Positions 1 to 9,416 of a DNA stretch of 64,000 nt are shown here, one piece after another; the first letter of the stretch is position 1; the number at the start of each line of letters is the position of its first letter. The notes under the pieces were generated by a model. The model saw only the letters and a program-made list of their open reading frames with translations, was not told the DNA's origin and did not search any database. The stretch comes from Catonia carolina (Eukaryota > Arthropoda > Insecta > Hemiptera > Achilidae), in contig JAQMRL010000010.1 of the NCBI GenBank assembly GCA_035578175.1, positions 29,194,284 through 29,258,283 of the forward strand. Direction: 5' to 3'. The position numbers were made by a program, and so were the translations under genes.

Positions 1-195
1 ATTTTCGAGAAACTAACAATCTTCTGTTTACGGTAACAAACAGTTATCACCATTTACCTGCCATTAACCTACAAAAGGTTCCACGATATATTGTATATGC
101 CCTGGGGTATAAGTTGCCATGTTTGTCGTACTGAAATTAAAGCAGTCGCATATGTGCACCGATGCTATACTCCTCTTTACCCCTCATTGCAAACA
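1..195 (-). repeat. Terminal part of an interspersed transposon, cut by the window edge
   Basis: This stretch closely matches 57268-57475, including the shared words AACAAGGGCAAACTCGT and TTAAAGCAGTCGC. In the second copy it is preceded by minus-strand sequence coding for a transposase-like N-terminus (see 57050-57290). The window therefore begins inside, or just outside the coding part of, a second copy of that element. Its other end is not visible. Confidence 0.6.
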
Positions 196-287
196 AGGGC
201 AAACTCGTGACTACACAAATAACATTTAGAGTACACTAATAAAAACACAATAAAACAATATTACTAGATAAAAAAACAATAACTTAC

Positions 288-430
288 CTTATTATATGCT
301 TTACGGAACTCTGAAAGACATGTTTCAGAGCAGAATTCTTTTTTACCATGTTGCGTTGGTAATATATACTTCAATGATTGTCTACTCTCTGCACACCATG
401 TACAACTGGCCTTATTTTTTGGTGGTCGAC
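288..430 (-). CDS. sobp: Internal exon, sine oculis-binding protein-like FCS zinc finger
   Basis: Read on the minus strand, this 143-bp exon follows a TTTTTTACAG acceptor and ends at a GTAAGTT donor. Its single open frame enters with two bases of a split codon and encodes about 47 residues. The order is a basic RPPKNKA lead, then CTWC, then LKYILPTQHGKK, then EFCSETCLSEFRKAY. Paired cysteines CxxC and CSxxC with a following FRKAY helix are typical of FCS/MYM-type zinc fingers, and the whole string matches my memory of the finger in sine oculis-binding protein (Sobp), a nuclear cofactor of Six-family transcription factors. The next exon in the direction of transcription lies left of the window; upstream exons should lie at higher coordinates. 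The splice sites and protein-like content are seen directly; the sobp name is from family memory. Another FCS-finger gene is possible. Confidence 0.65.
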
Positions 431-552
431 CTGTAAAAAATCAGAAAACTTAATGGAATAAATCTTTATTTATAAATGCATCCTGCAGTTTGAAATTAAT
501 TCTATTTTATATAATAAATTTTACTAACCTTCTTTTCAAACTGTGTCAACTT

Positions 553-604
553 TCATCTTTACTTACACGTGTTTCGGTGGATCCACCACCATCAGAGTAA
601 ATAA
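553..604 (-). ncRNA. Hammerhead-ribozyme-like motif (minimal type I), copy 1
   Basis: On the minus strand the order is: helix I 5' strand TTTACT (601-596), core CTGATG (595-590), a hairpin GGTGGATCCACC for helix II, core GAAA, a very short helix III in ACACGTGT, then A17 at 564, with predicted cleavage before 563. The following AGTAAA (563-558) pairs perfectly with TTTACT to close a 6-bp helix I. This is the hammerhead layout, with the tiny helix III described for ribozymes of Penelope-like retroelements. One deviation is seen: core position A9 reads G here. A second copy lies inverted at 955-1006. Self-cleavage is an inference. Confidence 0.6.
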
Positions 605-705
605 CATAACTGAAACTAAAAATTTTTTTATTTATTTAAAATCTGTAGAAGATGATACATCTTCAGTCATTTGTATAAAACTGATTTAAAATTAATTTCC
701 TCTAA

Positions 706-960
706 TTTATCTCTTCTCATATTCACTGTAGATAGCAACAGCAGTCAATATCACTTCATCATTTCTAAATTTGACCTGTTCGTTCAAATGTCCTGCTTTT
801 GCTCTTTTAAATATTTATAAATATGGAACATCTCATATTTTTCAATTTTATTTTTATAATCTATATTACATTGTTCTATTATATTAAAATGTTCATCTAT
901 TTTACCAAATTTATGTTTTTCCTCTTTTATATGATTGGTATAGTTAGATACAATGTAGTT
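706..960 (-). pseudogene. C-terminal fragment of a Penelope-like GIY-YIG endonuclease (tentative)
   Basis: Minus-strand translation gives a lysine/isoleucine-rich stretch (SNYTNHIKEEKHKFG..., ending KIEKYEMFHIYKYLKEQK). After a frameshift near 797 it continues LNEQVKFRNDEVILTAVAIY and stops near 706. The spacing of an HI...H-K-F-like block, a 'KYEMFHIYKY' block and an 'LNEQ' tail resembles the C-terminus of the GIY-YIG endonuclease in Penelope-like elements. The flanking hammerhead-like motifs fit that origin. No catalytic GIY-YIG core is visible, so this is a decayed tail at best. Confidence 0.4.
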
Positions 961-1006
961 ACATGATAATGGTGGATCCACCGAAACACGTGTAAGTAAA
1001 GATAAA
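955..1006 (+). ncRNA. Hammerhead-like motif, degenerate copy 2 (inverted to copy 1)
   Basis: On the plus strand ATGATAAT precedes the same GGTGGATCCACC hairpin, GAAA, ACACGTGT and AAGTAAAGAT as the motif at 553-604. Core position C3 reads A and G8 reads A, and helix I keeps only about four pairs, so this copy is probably inactive. Together the two copies suggest an ancestral CTGATGAT core. They form an inverted pair with about 350 bp between them. Confidence 0.5.
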
Positions 1007-1032
1007 AGTTGACGATGCCTTAAGCCATATAA

Positions 1033-1726
1033 CGGGTGTTTTATTAAGGACGCAACCCTGATTATAAGAAGATAGAAGTAATACATCGGTAAATTTTCTG
1101 TACCCCAATCGGTATGTTGGTAACAGTGTACTCAAGGCCAACTACTTAAGACAGTTAAAATGTTCCAGTCAAGCATTAGTGTGGTGACAGCAGTCGTTTC
1201 ATTATATTGTGTCAGCTATGGTTCTTTCCAAGGAGGAACGCGTGTGTTTATTGTAGAGATATACATAACGAGTAAATCTTACAAATGTGTGCAAGATAAG
1301 TTTTAGTTGAAATTTCCCTGTTCTGCCGTTCCGAATAAATCGTCAATATTGCGTTTGATAAATAAATTCCGTAGAATTGGGAGTGTACTTGATGAGAAAC
1401 CACCTCGCCAGCCAACAAAGTTCGAAAACTTCCGCGGTTAACTTTGTTGGCTGGCGAGGTGGTTTCTCATCAAGTACACTCCCAGTTCTACGGAATTTAT
1501 TTATCAAACGCAATATTGACGATTTATTCGGAACGGCAGAACAGGGAAATTTCAACTGAAACTTATCTTGCATACATTTGTAAGATTTACTCGCTATGTA
1601 TGTCTACAATAAACAGGCGTTCTTCCTTGGGAAAAACCATTGCTGACACAATATAACGAAACGACTGCTGTTACCACACTAATGCTTGACTGGAACATTT
1701 TAACTGTCTTATGTAGTTGGCCTTGA
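1033..1726 (+). mobile_element. Palindromic derivative of an IS630/Tc1-type transposon (family E)
   Basis: The left terminus CGGGTGTTTTATTAAGGACG is shared with copies at 30541 and 39180. After about 95 bp, bases 1128-1424 run as the inverted complement of 1440-1726, with a spacer of about 15 bp (inner words CGCCAGCCAACAAAG and CTTTGTTGGCTGGCG). The arm encodes the transposase N-terminus (KFQLKFPCSAVPNKSSILRL, then a KFRRTGSVLDEKPPRQPT helix-turn-helix part) in both directions, with a stop in the left arm. The right arm lacks its outer 95 bp and abuts a different repeat at about 1730. The element is non-autonomous. Confidence 0.75.
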
Positions 1727-1731
1727 GTACA

Positions 1732-2250
1732 CAAGTTGTAGGATTTTAAATTCTCAACAACTTTTATTATATAAAGTTTTGCGCTAAAATGCATATTAAA
1801 GCCGTAATCTTAAAAAAACAATTCCTTTACGTGATAACAGCCTCACCAAGAATTTCAGCAAACATGGTGCTTACCCTATCTTGTAGAGAATAAAAAATTG
1901 AGTAAACCAGGCAATTTTTTAAAAAATCGTATGACCTGTTTTTGAGAAAATCGCAAAAAAATGAAAAATTATACGAATAAACTACTACTTCCGGTTGACC
2001 GATTTTGATGAAAATATTTGTGTCGGGTCCGGTAGTGGTATGTAACTTAAGTTTTACGTTTCAAGTTCATACGATGTTCCGTTCTTGAGATATTTTGTAT
2101 ATATACACACACAGACCAATCGCTAAAAACATGTTTTGTTGGGTTCAGGGGGTCTGAAAACGTGTAGATCCAGTGAAAGCTTGATTAGTAAAATCGACAT
2201 GAAAACAATACTTTCCTTCCTATATATTCATATAGGCAAGAGAAAGTAAA
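1732..2250 (-). mobile_element. HINE/DINE-like repeat, partial copy a
   Basis: Minus-oriented copy of the dominant ~0.9-1 kb repeat, running from the middle of the unit to its end with GGCAAGAGAAAGTAAAAAT (the complement of the ACTTTCTCTTGCC terminus) near 2234-2252. The hairpin-bearing half is missing, replaced by the palindromic element to the left. A short CA microsatellite lies near 2105. Confidence 0.8.
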
Positions 2251-2636
2251 AATAAGTATGTCGATTTCAATTATTTTATTCATTTAATACCAAATAAATA
2301 ATTTAAATTAAAAAACATTGTTGCTCTTTTAACATTTATTGTACCATCGTTTAAAAAAAAATAAATGAAAACCAAAAGCTCAATATTTAATAAACGAAAA
2401 AACTAATTAACAGATTAGCCTGCTTTTATACATATGCTAATTTTAATAATAAATTTAACAAACTGGTAGAGGTTATCTGAGCCAAGTCACAGTAAAATGA
2501 CCGGATATTAATGATAAAAATAAACTGCTGATAAAATTTAAAATGACAAGTCAACATTTTTAAATTCGAGGTAATGCAGATATTATTAATTTTTATACAA
2601 TTTACAATGAATATGAATATTATTCTACCATGTCAA
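2251..2636. other. AT-rich spacer, nothing recognised
   Basis: The stretch is AT-rich with homopolymer A/T runs. No open frame of note, splice-like exon or repeat match was found. Confidence 0.5.
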
Positions 2637-3728
2637 TATTTTGAAAAAAGCAAAAATATTTAAAAATTATATGAATAAACTACTACTTCCGGTTTACAGA
2701 TTTTGATGAAAATGTTTTAGTCAGAATGTTTTACCCTCACTTTACAATGCACTCACATTACAATATTTCACTTTACGATGTGTCATCAGGTTTCCAAAGT
2801 CGCACGTGGACCTGACCCGTCAATCATCAACCCCTACAGCAAGAAGTTCTGATCGAATGTACTCCTTCCCTCTTGTCAAGATACCACTCGACCATGGTAC
2901 CCGCACCCTCCCATCATCAGCTCAAGGTTGTTTCTGTTTTTCCGTTTTGTCGCAGCACCCATACTATTTAATATTGTTACGCATATTGCCTTGGTTATCA
3001 GTTTAGCATCTGCGCCGTAGTATCTGTCGTGTTATTATAAATACATATTCTTTGTAGTTTTGGTACTGTGTTTCCTGTGTACGTTACTGTAGTTATAAAA
3101 TGGGTCCTAAATTGCGCATAAAAAGTAAAATTTCTATTAAAGAAAAGCAAAAAATTATAAAAAAAAAAAAAACATGAAGGGGATAAATGAATTGGTTCAC
3201 CAGTATGCTTACTCCCTCTTAGTCTATAATTTCCACGATTGTAAAGCAAATATCAGTTTTAAAAGACATTTAAGTGTCTGATAGATCAAACACAATTCAA
3301 AAAGGCATTTTTTTATAATTATACTTATTATCAAATCATTTGTACTGAAATCAGCGCTATTTGAAGAATGTATGTATGTACAGGCTGATGTAAATTTCTT
3401 GTGGAATTGAATATATGGTCCAATGATTGGGCAAAAATGCGGTCTCACAATACGATATTTTCGCTTTACAATCGTTCTTCCGGAACGAATTACGATCGTA
3501 ATGTGAGGGCCTACTGTAATACCTAACTTAAGTTTCAAGTTTCAACTTCGTATGATGTTCCGTTCTTGAGATATTTTGTTCACACACACACACCAATTGC
3601 TAAAAACATGTTTTTTTGGATTCAGGGTGTCTGAAAACGTGTAGATTCAGTGAAAACTCAATTTTGAAAAATCGCCATGAAAACAATACTTTCCTTCCTA
3701 TATATTCATACAGGCAAGAGAAAGTAAA
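2637..3728 (-). mobile_element. HINE/DINE-like copy b, split by a pogo-like insertion
   Basis: Bases 2637-2725 (ending GATTTTGATGAAAATGTT) and 3517-3728 (from AACTTAAGTTTCAAGTTTC to CAGGCAAGAGAAAGT) are consecutive parts of the minus-oriented repeat. They are separated by about 790 bp of foreign sequence described in the next entry. Confidence 0.75.
2726..3516. mobile_element. Pogo/Tigger-like insertion inside copy b
   Basis: The insert's right end, read on the minus strand, is CAGTAGGCCCTCACATTACG, with TA outside it. The left side has CCCTCACTTTACAATGCACT, a diverged inverted counterpart. At 3099 a short plus-strand frame starts MGPKLRIKSKISIKEKQKII, which resembles the N-terminal helix-turn-helix of Tigger/pogo transposases, and then runs into an A-tract. 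CAGT-type ends, TA target and this N-terminus suggest a non-autonomous pogo-type element. Confidence 0.5.
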
Positions 3729-3880
3729 AATGAGTTAAAATGACATAACTCAATACCCGCCATGTGAGGGCTGTTGCAAATATGTGCACTCGTACTTAAA
3801 GAGGTTAACATACGACTACAGAACTGTTCTGTAATTAGGGTATTTTGGTGAATTCCCAAAGGTATGGAACTGCCATACTA

Positions 3881-4656
3881 TAGGGTGATTTTTTAGTCCT
3901 GTTACCCAATTGTTAATGTCTGGTAATATTTTTCTAAAAAACATAAATTTTGTTTTGTGACATTAAGTTGGTAGCCCTACTCAACCAGTATGGATATGGC
4001 AGTGTGAGTTGATTCTCCTTGAGCTGTGTAAAATTTTGTGCCATTTCCGGTCGTTCTACGAACAGAATATCTTTCATCCTAAAACAATCTCTTGTTTAAA
4101 TCTGGAGGCTGAAGCTCTAGAACTAATCGTATGTGATATGGATACAATTTCAATTTTTTAGCAGCTTTCTGAGCACTCGAACATGACAAATCAACATGCG
4201 AGGAAAGTTTTTGTAAACTTTTCCATGGAGAATTGAGCAATCTTGTTTTCACATTCTCTTAACGTCACCTGTCAAGAGAGTTGGTCGACCACTACGTTTT
4301 CTGCTGCAAACAATACCTGCCTCTAAAAATCAGTTAGTTAGCCTAGAAATAGACTAGAATAGAGTGGAGGAACACCAAAAAATTTAATTTGAAATTATTC
4401 TTTTACACTCGCATACGATTTTGTAGCAAAATATTGTTCAAGAATGAAAACCCGTTGTTCTAGGGTAAAAGACATTCTGTTCGTAACACAACTGGAAACA
4501 GCACAAAATTTTACGCAACTCAAGGAGAATCAACTCAAACTGTCGTATCTATACCGGTTGAGTAGAGCTACCAACTTTGTATCATAAAATATCCCTTTCT
4601 TAGAAAAAAATTACCAGACATTAACAATTGGGTAACAGGACTAAAAAATCACCCTG
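3881..4656. mobile_element. Fold-back DNA transposon with long inverted arms, TA target
   Basis: The left end TAGGGTGATTTTTTAGTCCT and the right end (complement CAGGGTGATTTTTTAGTCCT) are flanked by TA (3879-3880 and 4657-4658). Inverted similarity continues inward about 190 bp through the words TAATGTCTGGTAAT and GGAGAATCAACTCA. The middle (about 4120-4340) is unique and may hold a broken minus-strand transposase N-terminus. At 776 bp it is a non-autonomous Tc1/mariner-type derivative. Confidence 0.7.
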
Positions 4657-4925
4657 TAGTTCTGCAATAATAGTTCAACGCAAAAGCACAGTATTCATAA
4701 TTCATAATTAAATCAATCACAGAATACAAATAAAATGCTCCATAAAACTGATTTTAATACAAAAGATGTTTATTAATCAAATAGTCAATTAAGTGGAACT
4801 TTGTTATTAAATTAATGATCCTCAAATAGATTCATGAAATTTTTCTACAAATAGACATTTATTATCAAACAGAAGAAATGTAAAAGTTTATTTAAAATTT
4901 GATGTCTTAATGTACAAAATGTATT

Positions 4926-5826
4926 TTTACTTTCGCTTGCCTATATGAATATATAGGAATGAAAGTATTGTTTTCATGTCAATTTTTCGAAATAAAGAGT
5001 TTTCACCGGATCTTGACTTTTTCAGACCCCTGAACCCAAAAAACATGTTTTAGTGATTGGTCTGTGTGTGCGTATACAAAATATCTCAAGAACGGAACAT
5101 CGTACGAACTTGAAACTTATGTTACATACCACTACCGAACCCGACACGAACATTTTCATCAAAATCAGTCAACTAGAAGTAGTAGTATATTCGTGTAATT
5201 TTTCACTTTTTTGCGATTTTCGCAAAAACTGGTCCTACGATTTTTTTAAAATCCCTGGTTTACTAAATTTTTTATGCTCTACAAGATAGGGTAGGCGCCA
5301 TGTTTGCTGAAATTCTTGGTGAGGCTGTTTTCACTTAAAAAATTTGTTTTTTTAAGATTGCGGCTTTAAATGCATTTTAGCGCAAACATTTATACAATAA
5401 AAAATGTAGATAATTCCTACAACTACTATTTCAAACATTTTTTTTGTATAATGCTTAGTTTAGCGGTAATTAGTGATTTTTTGTATTTTTCTCACGAAAC
5501 CGTGAAAAATCCCCTTATGTATGCATTTTATGACAAAAGTGTATATAATGAAATTTATAGGAAATTAAGAGATCCACAACTTTTATTTAAAGCATTTTTC
5601 TTTACAGAGCCTAGTTTAGCGTGAAAGAGTGATTTTCCGTATTTTTAAGCCAAACAACTGAGGTCGGTTTTCATTTCCGTCTTTCACTCATGATTAAAAT
5701 TAGGTTATGTTTATTGAGGTTAGGTTTTTTGTTTATTTCTAATGTTTTATTACTAATATTAGATTATATTGTTAATTATTTACATTGGCAAGAGAAAGTT
5801 TTGTGAGTGTTTCACACCAGATTTTT
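4926..5826 (+). mobile_element. HINE/DINE-like repeat, near-complete copy c
   Basis: The copy starts TTTTTACTTTCGCTTGCC and ends GGCAAGAGAAAG, then GTGAGTGTTTCACACCAGATTTTT. The internal TG tract is short here (TGTGTGTGCG near 5062). All internal blocks of the family are present (CCGGATC...TTTTCAGACCCC, GTTTGCTGAAATTCTTGG, AGCCTAGTTTAGCGTGAAAG). Confidence 0.85.
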
Positions 5827-6187
5827 CAAAAATGTTTCAAAATCAAAACGTCTTCATTAATTTACTTTTTCCATAAATGCAACATACATTGGTGTACTAA
5901 CAACACAAAGTAAACAAGGAAAAATCATCTAAATAATCGAGAACTAAGTTTATACAAAACATTGGTCATTAATGCGACTCTATTCCATAATTTTCAAATT
6001 TCTTTGTCTAATCAATATGTATACAGATCAATAATATTCGATTTTTAAATTTTTTCATGTGAAAATGACTTTGGACTTATTTATAAGCAATTTTTATCAT
6101 TAACTAATTATAACCTCACTTTCAAGCAAATATTTTAGTTATATTTCAGTTAATTTACATTCATAGTTATGAAAACCAAGTACAGTA
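5827..6187. other. AT-rich spacer, nothing recognised
   Basis: There are no open frames, exon-like islands or repeat matches that I could see. Confidence 0.4.
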
Positions 6188-6189
6188 TT

Positions 6190-6405
6190 CAGATGAACTA
6201 ATGTCCCCTAGCCGCGGGAGCGAGAGAATGCATAACGCTCTCACTCGCACAACCCATACGCGCCGTTCCAATAACATTGTCTTTAATTTTACTCATTGTT
6301 GTGAGCAAGCATTTATGCACGCAGTAAACTAACAACCAAGATAGCGACTGTAGTATGTTTTCAGATCTGGACTATAGCAGTAAAGACCTTTGGGCGCATG
6401 CGTAG
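6190..6405 (+). mobile_element. ~265-bp MITE (family M2), copy 1, right end lost
   Basis: The left end CAGATGAACTAATGTCCCCT matches the inverted right end of the copy at 14812-15076. The shared body includes TGCATAACGCTCTCACTCG and TGTTTTCAGATCTGGA. After the GCGCATGCGTAGTTACG block near 6405 the similarity stops, so the right terminus is missing or diverged. Confidence 0.7.
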
Positions 6406-8576
6406 TTACGCAAGTTCCGGCGGAACTCAAGGACCAACTAGTCCATCACAACAAATGTCAGAGTGCAGTAATTCAGTTTACTGCTGATGACCAAAAAGGA
6501 TACAAAATATAGCTTAGGCCAAGTATTATGGCTTATTTAGAATGAATGTTTATTATATAGGATAATTATTAAGAATTAATAAATAATACAATGGGATTTT
6601 TATAAAACGACATAGTTGTAAACATAATAAATCATGTAAGAGTAGAACTACAACACGATGTCATTGTTAGAGCTGTCGCTATGATGTATTTAGAAAAGCA
6701 CATATAGTAGCACTTCCAGCTCCCCGCATAGTCCAGTCTTACTCTCGCTGACGATCGTCAACTTATATTGCGTTACCAGTATCATTAAATTTATAACAAG
6801 ATTATAAACAAATCAATTTTGTAGATCAAATAAATTATACTTATATCAATAAATTTATTAAAATTATAAAAAAACAGTATTTAACAATAATACATTTATA
6901 ATTTTTAATAAATATAAGTAACTGAAATACCATAAAACGACATACATAGGTTACATTAAGAAATCAATTTCAAAAATATGTATAGAACATTACGACTTAC
7001 TGTAATAATTACTTATAAAAAGTTTACAATTCAATGTCAAAACAAAAAACTAACCTAAAATAACTAAATGTATAACATACCTCGTACTTTTTGTGGTGTT
7101 GACATTACAACTGACTTAAAATCTCAAATAAACCTGCAACCGAAAAATTGTTTCAGTAGTAATAATCTAAACTTAACTAATTAAACTGTTAAAACTATTT
7201 AAATATAATATCATATTACGATAACAAATATCTTCAAATTACAAAAACGCGTCTTTTAATATACCGGCAAATAAATACGCAATATAAACGAAGATAGGCA
7301 AATCTGATACAATACAATAAAGCAGTCAAAATTCAATAACATCGTTTCTTTAAATTCCAGTGAACTAAAATATTCAGCAACTGAGAGCTGCAGAAACTAG
7401 TAAGAACATAATAAAACATGCCAAATAAATTGTTAAGTACCAAGAATCTGAACTAACATGATCTAACACAAAGTTCTCAACATTTTAATTAAAAAATTAC
7501 CTCATTAACTGACAAGCATTCATCAATGCATTACAATACTGCGGTAACTACGTACTTATTTTTGATTGATTTGAATCTATTCTAACTAGTGTCACAAACT
7601 CGCGCAACATTCCTAAAATATTTAAATAGTGTTAGTCAACGTCATTAAACCAAATGAAATGATTGGATGGTTTCATAAAATATTAAAGCGTTACACTTTA
7701 TTTAATATGAAAAATTAAACACGATTTAATAAATAAATCACTAACTTATATTCAACAGAAATAACAAGCTGTTGCAATTAAAACAGCCGGCGTATTTTAT
7801 CACACATAATTTCATTACTGAACACATAATATAAAATCAAATAATTAATAATTAATTGCGACCATTGACCTTACCGAATTCATAAACTAGTTTAAAGTAA
7901 TAAACCATTAAACAAAATTATACAATCATCCAACAAAACACTTCAACACGTCCATTTTACTAAACAGAATACACGCACAATATTGATTTCAAGGCCAAAA
8001 CATAAAACATAGAATATTAAAATATGAAAATAGTTTAATTAATTATTTAATATCTGTAACAAGAAATATATATTTATATATCTACAATCTAATGCAAGAG
8101 AAAATAAAACCACTATCGATTAATCATTACGACTGCTGTTTACAACTTTGTAGGATTTATTGACACAATCAAAATTATTGTTCTATTGCAAACATGATTT
8201 TAGTAGTAACCTACAAAATATTATCTTTCTTGAAAGAAATTGTTTACTGTACACAATATATTTTATAAACGACCTGAGTTTGGAATTTTCCTTTTCAATT
8301 ATTTAATATCAGTTTACTTAATCACGGTAACCGAAAATTTATATAGTTCTGTACGACAAAAATCATCATATATAACACTATCATCATAAAAACAATTTGC
8401 TTCAGCTTAGTAGAACATTACAGACAACTGTAAGGAACATTTCGAACACAAGAATACTAGAAATTTAGTCCTAGAATTAAACTTAGCACATACTTTGGTA
8501 TGATAATATGATGGTATGATGAAGTATGATAATATTATTACAAATGACAGTGAGATATAAGTGGGAATCAAATTAC
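6406..8576. other. Long AT-rich stretch without recognised genes or repeats
   Basis: More than 2 kb of strongly AT-rich sequence with no open frame above about 60 codons, no convincing exon and no match to the repeat families elsewhere in the window. It could be intron of the minus-strand zinc-finger gene, but nothing in the sequence proves it. Confidence 0.4.
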
Positions 8577-8603
8577 TAACTCTTTGCTTGAGAGTTCGGC
8601 CAT
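8577..8603 (-). other. Candidate first coding exon (very tentative)
   Basis: On the minus strand, CCAGGATGGCC offers a strong start context. It is followed by nine codons (MAELSSKEL) and a GTAATT donor-like site. It lies upstream of the minus-strand sobp-like exon and could be a first exon of that gene. There is no homology support and such a short match can arise by chance. Confidence 0.2.
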
Positions 8604-9109
8604 CCTGGAAAATGGAGGCCGGTTATTTTTTAAACTGCAAATTTTCTGCGAAACACGACAGCGATGTTATTGTTATTAATATGTTCATTATATAGCATAC
8701 ACAGAATATAATAAAACCGCTTAAGTTTTCAATGTTTGACACAAAATTTTTATTTATCACAGAGGTATAAAAATAACTGCAGCACTCTCTGAGTGCTCAT
8801 ATCTCGTTCATGAGACAATTGAATTAAATCTGTGATAAAAAACCGTCTTCAAACACAACTTTTTTTTACATGGGGAAAACCATTGGAACTGCCTTAAGTA
8901 TTTAATATTTTTAACGCCCGACGGAAAAAGCGGGGTGTTATAAGTTCAACGTGTGTATCTACGTATAAATATGCATATGTCTGTGGCATCCTTGCTATCA
9001 AACGACCACATGATGAGAGGCGAGCCCGAGCACATTACCAACTACGCCAATGCGGCTGGCTTAGTTTTTTGTTTTGTTTGAAAAGTGACTTGATTAGAGT
9101 GTTCTTAAC
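8604..9109. other. Spacer, nothing recognised
   Basis: AT-rich sequence with no supported feature. Confidence 0.35.
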
Positions 9110-9416
9110 TATGATCCATCAAAATCGGTTAGCCGGAAGTAGTAGTTTATTTTTGAAACTTTTCACTTCTTTGTGATTTTCTCAAAAGTGGCTCCTACGA
9201 TGTTTTTTTTTGAAATAGCCATTTTTGGCCGGCCTGTTGGCGTAGTGGTTAGCGCAACTGGCGTCTACGCCGGGGTCCCGGGTTCAATTTCCGGTCAGGT
9301 CTGCATTTTTTCATCACTCATCTTCACGTATCATCCTTCTCATCGTCTGCATTAGCAGCAATTGCAAAACAATCAGACGTAACATAAATTTTTTTAAGAT
9401 TACGGCTTTAATTTGT
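9110..9416 (+). mobile_element. HINE/DINE-like fragment d, split by a SINE
   Basis: Bases 9118-9215 (CATCAAAATCGGTTAGCCGG ... GATTTTCTCAAAAGTGGCTC) and 9389-9416 (TTTTTTAAGATTACGGCTTT) belong to the dominant repeat. A SINE occupies the gap. A further piece of the repeat is at 11285-11380, on the far side of the element at 9417-11241. Confidence 0.7.
9228..9388 (+). mobile_element. tRNA-derived SINE, type A
   Basis: The head has a tRNA-like internal promoter: box A within GGCGTAGTGGTTAGCGC and box B GGGTTCAATTTCC. Then comes GGTCAGGTCTGCATTTTTTC, a pyrimidine-rich middle, and the family tail CGTCTGCATTAGCAGCAATT...AATCAGACGTAAC. It is inserted in the dominant repeat. The poly-A tail is short. 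Confidence 0.8.

Noticed and set aside
5053..5624. Short frames such as 5053-5289 and 5370-5624
   Set aside because: They fall entirely inside a copy of the dominant non-coding repeat; equivalent frames are broken in the other copies.
9228..9300. Possible functional tRNA gene
   Set aside because: Box A and box B are present, but the fold lacks a clean acceptor stem and the sequence continues into a SINE body shared with other copies.
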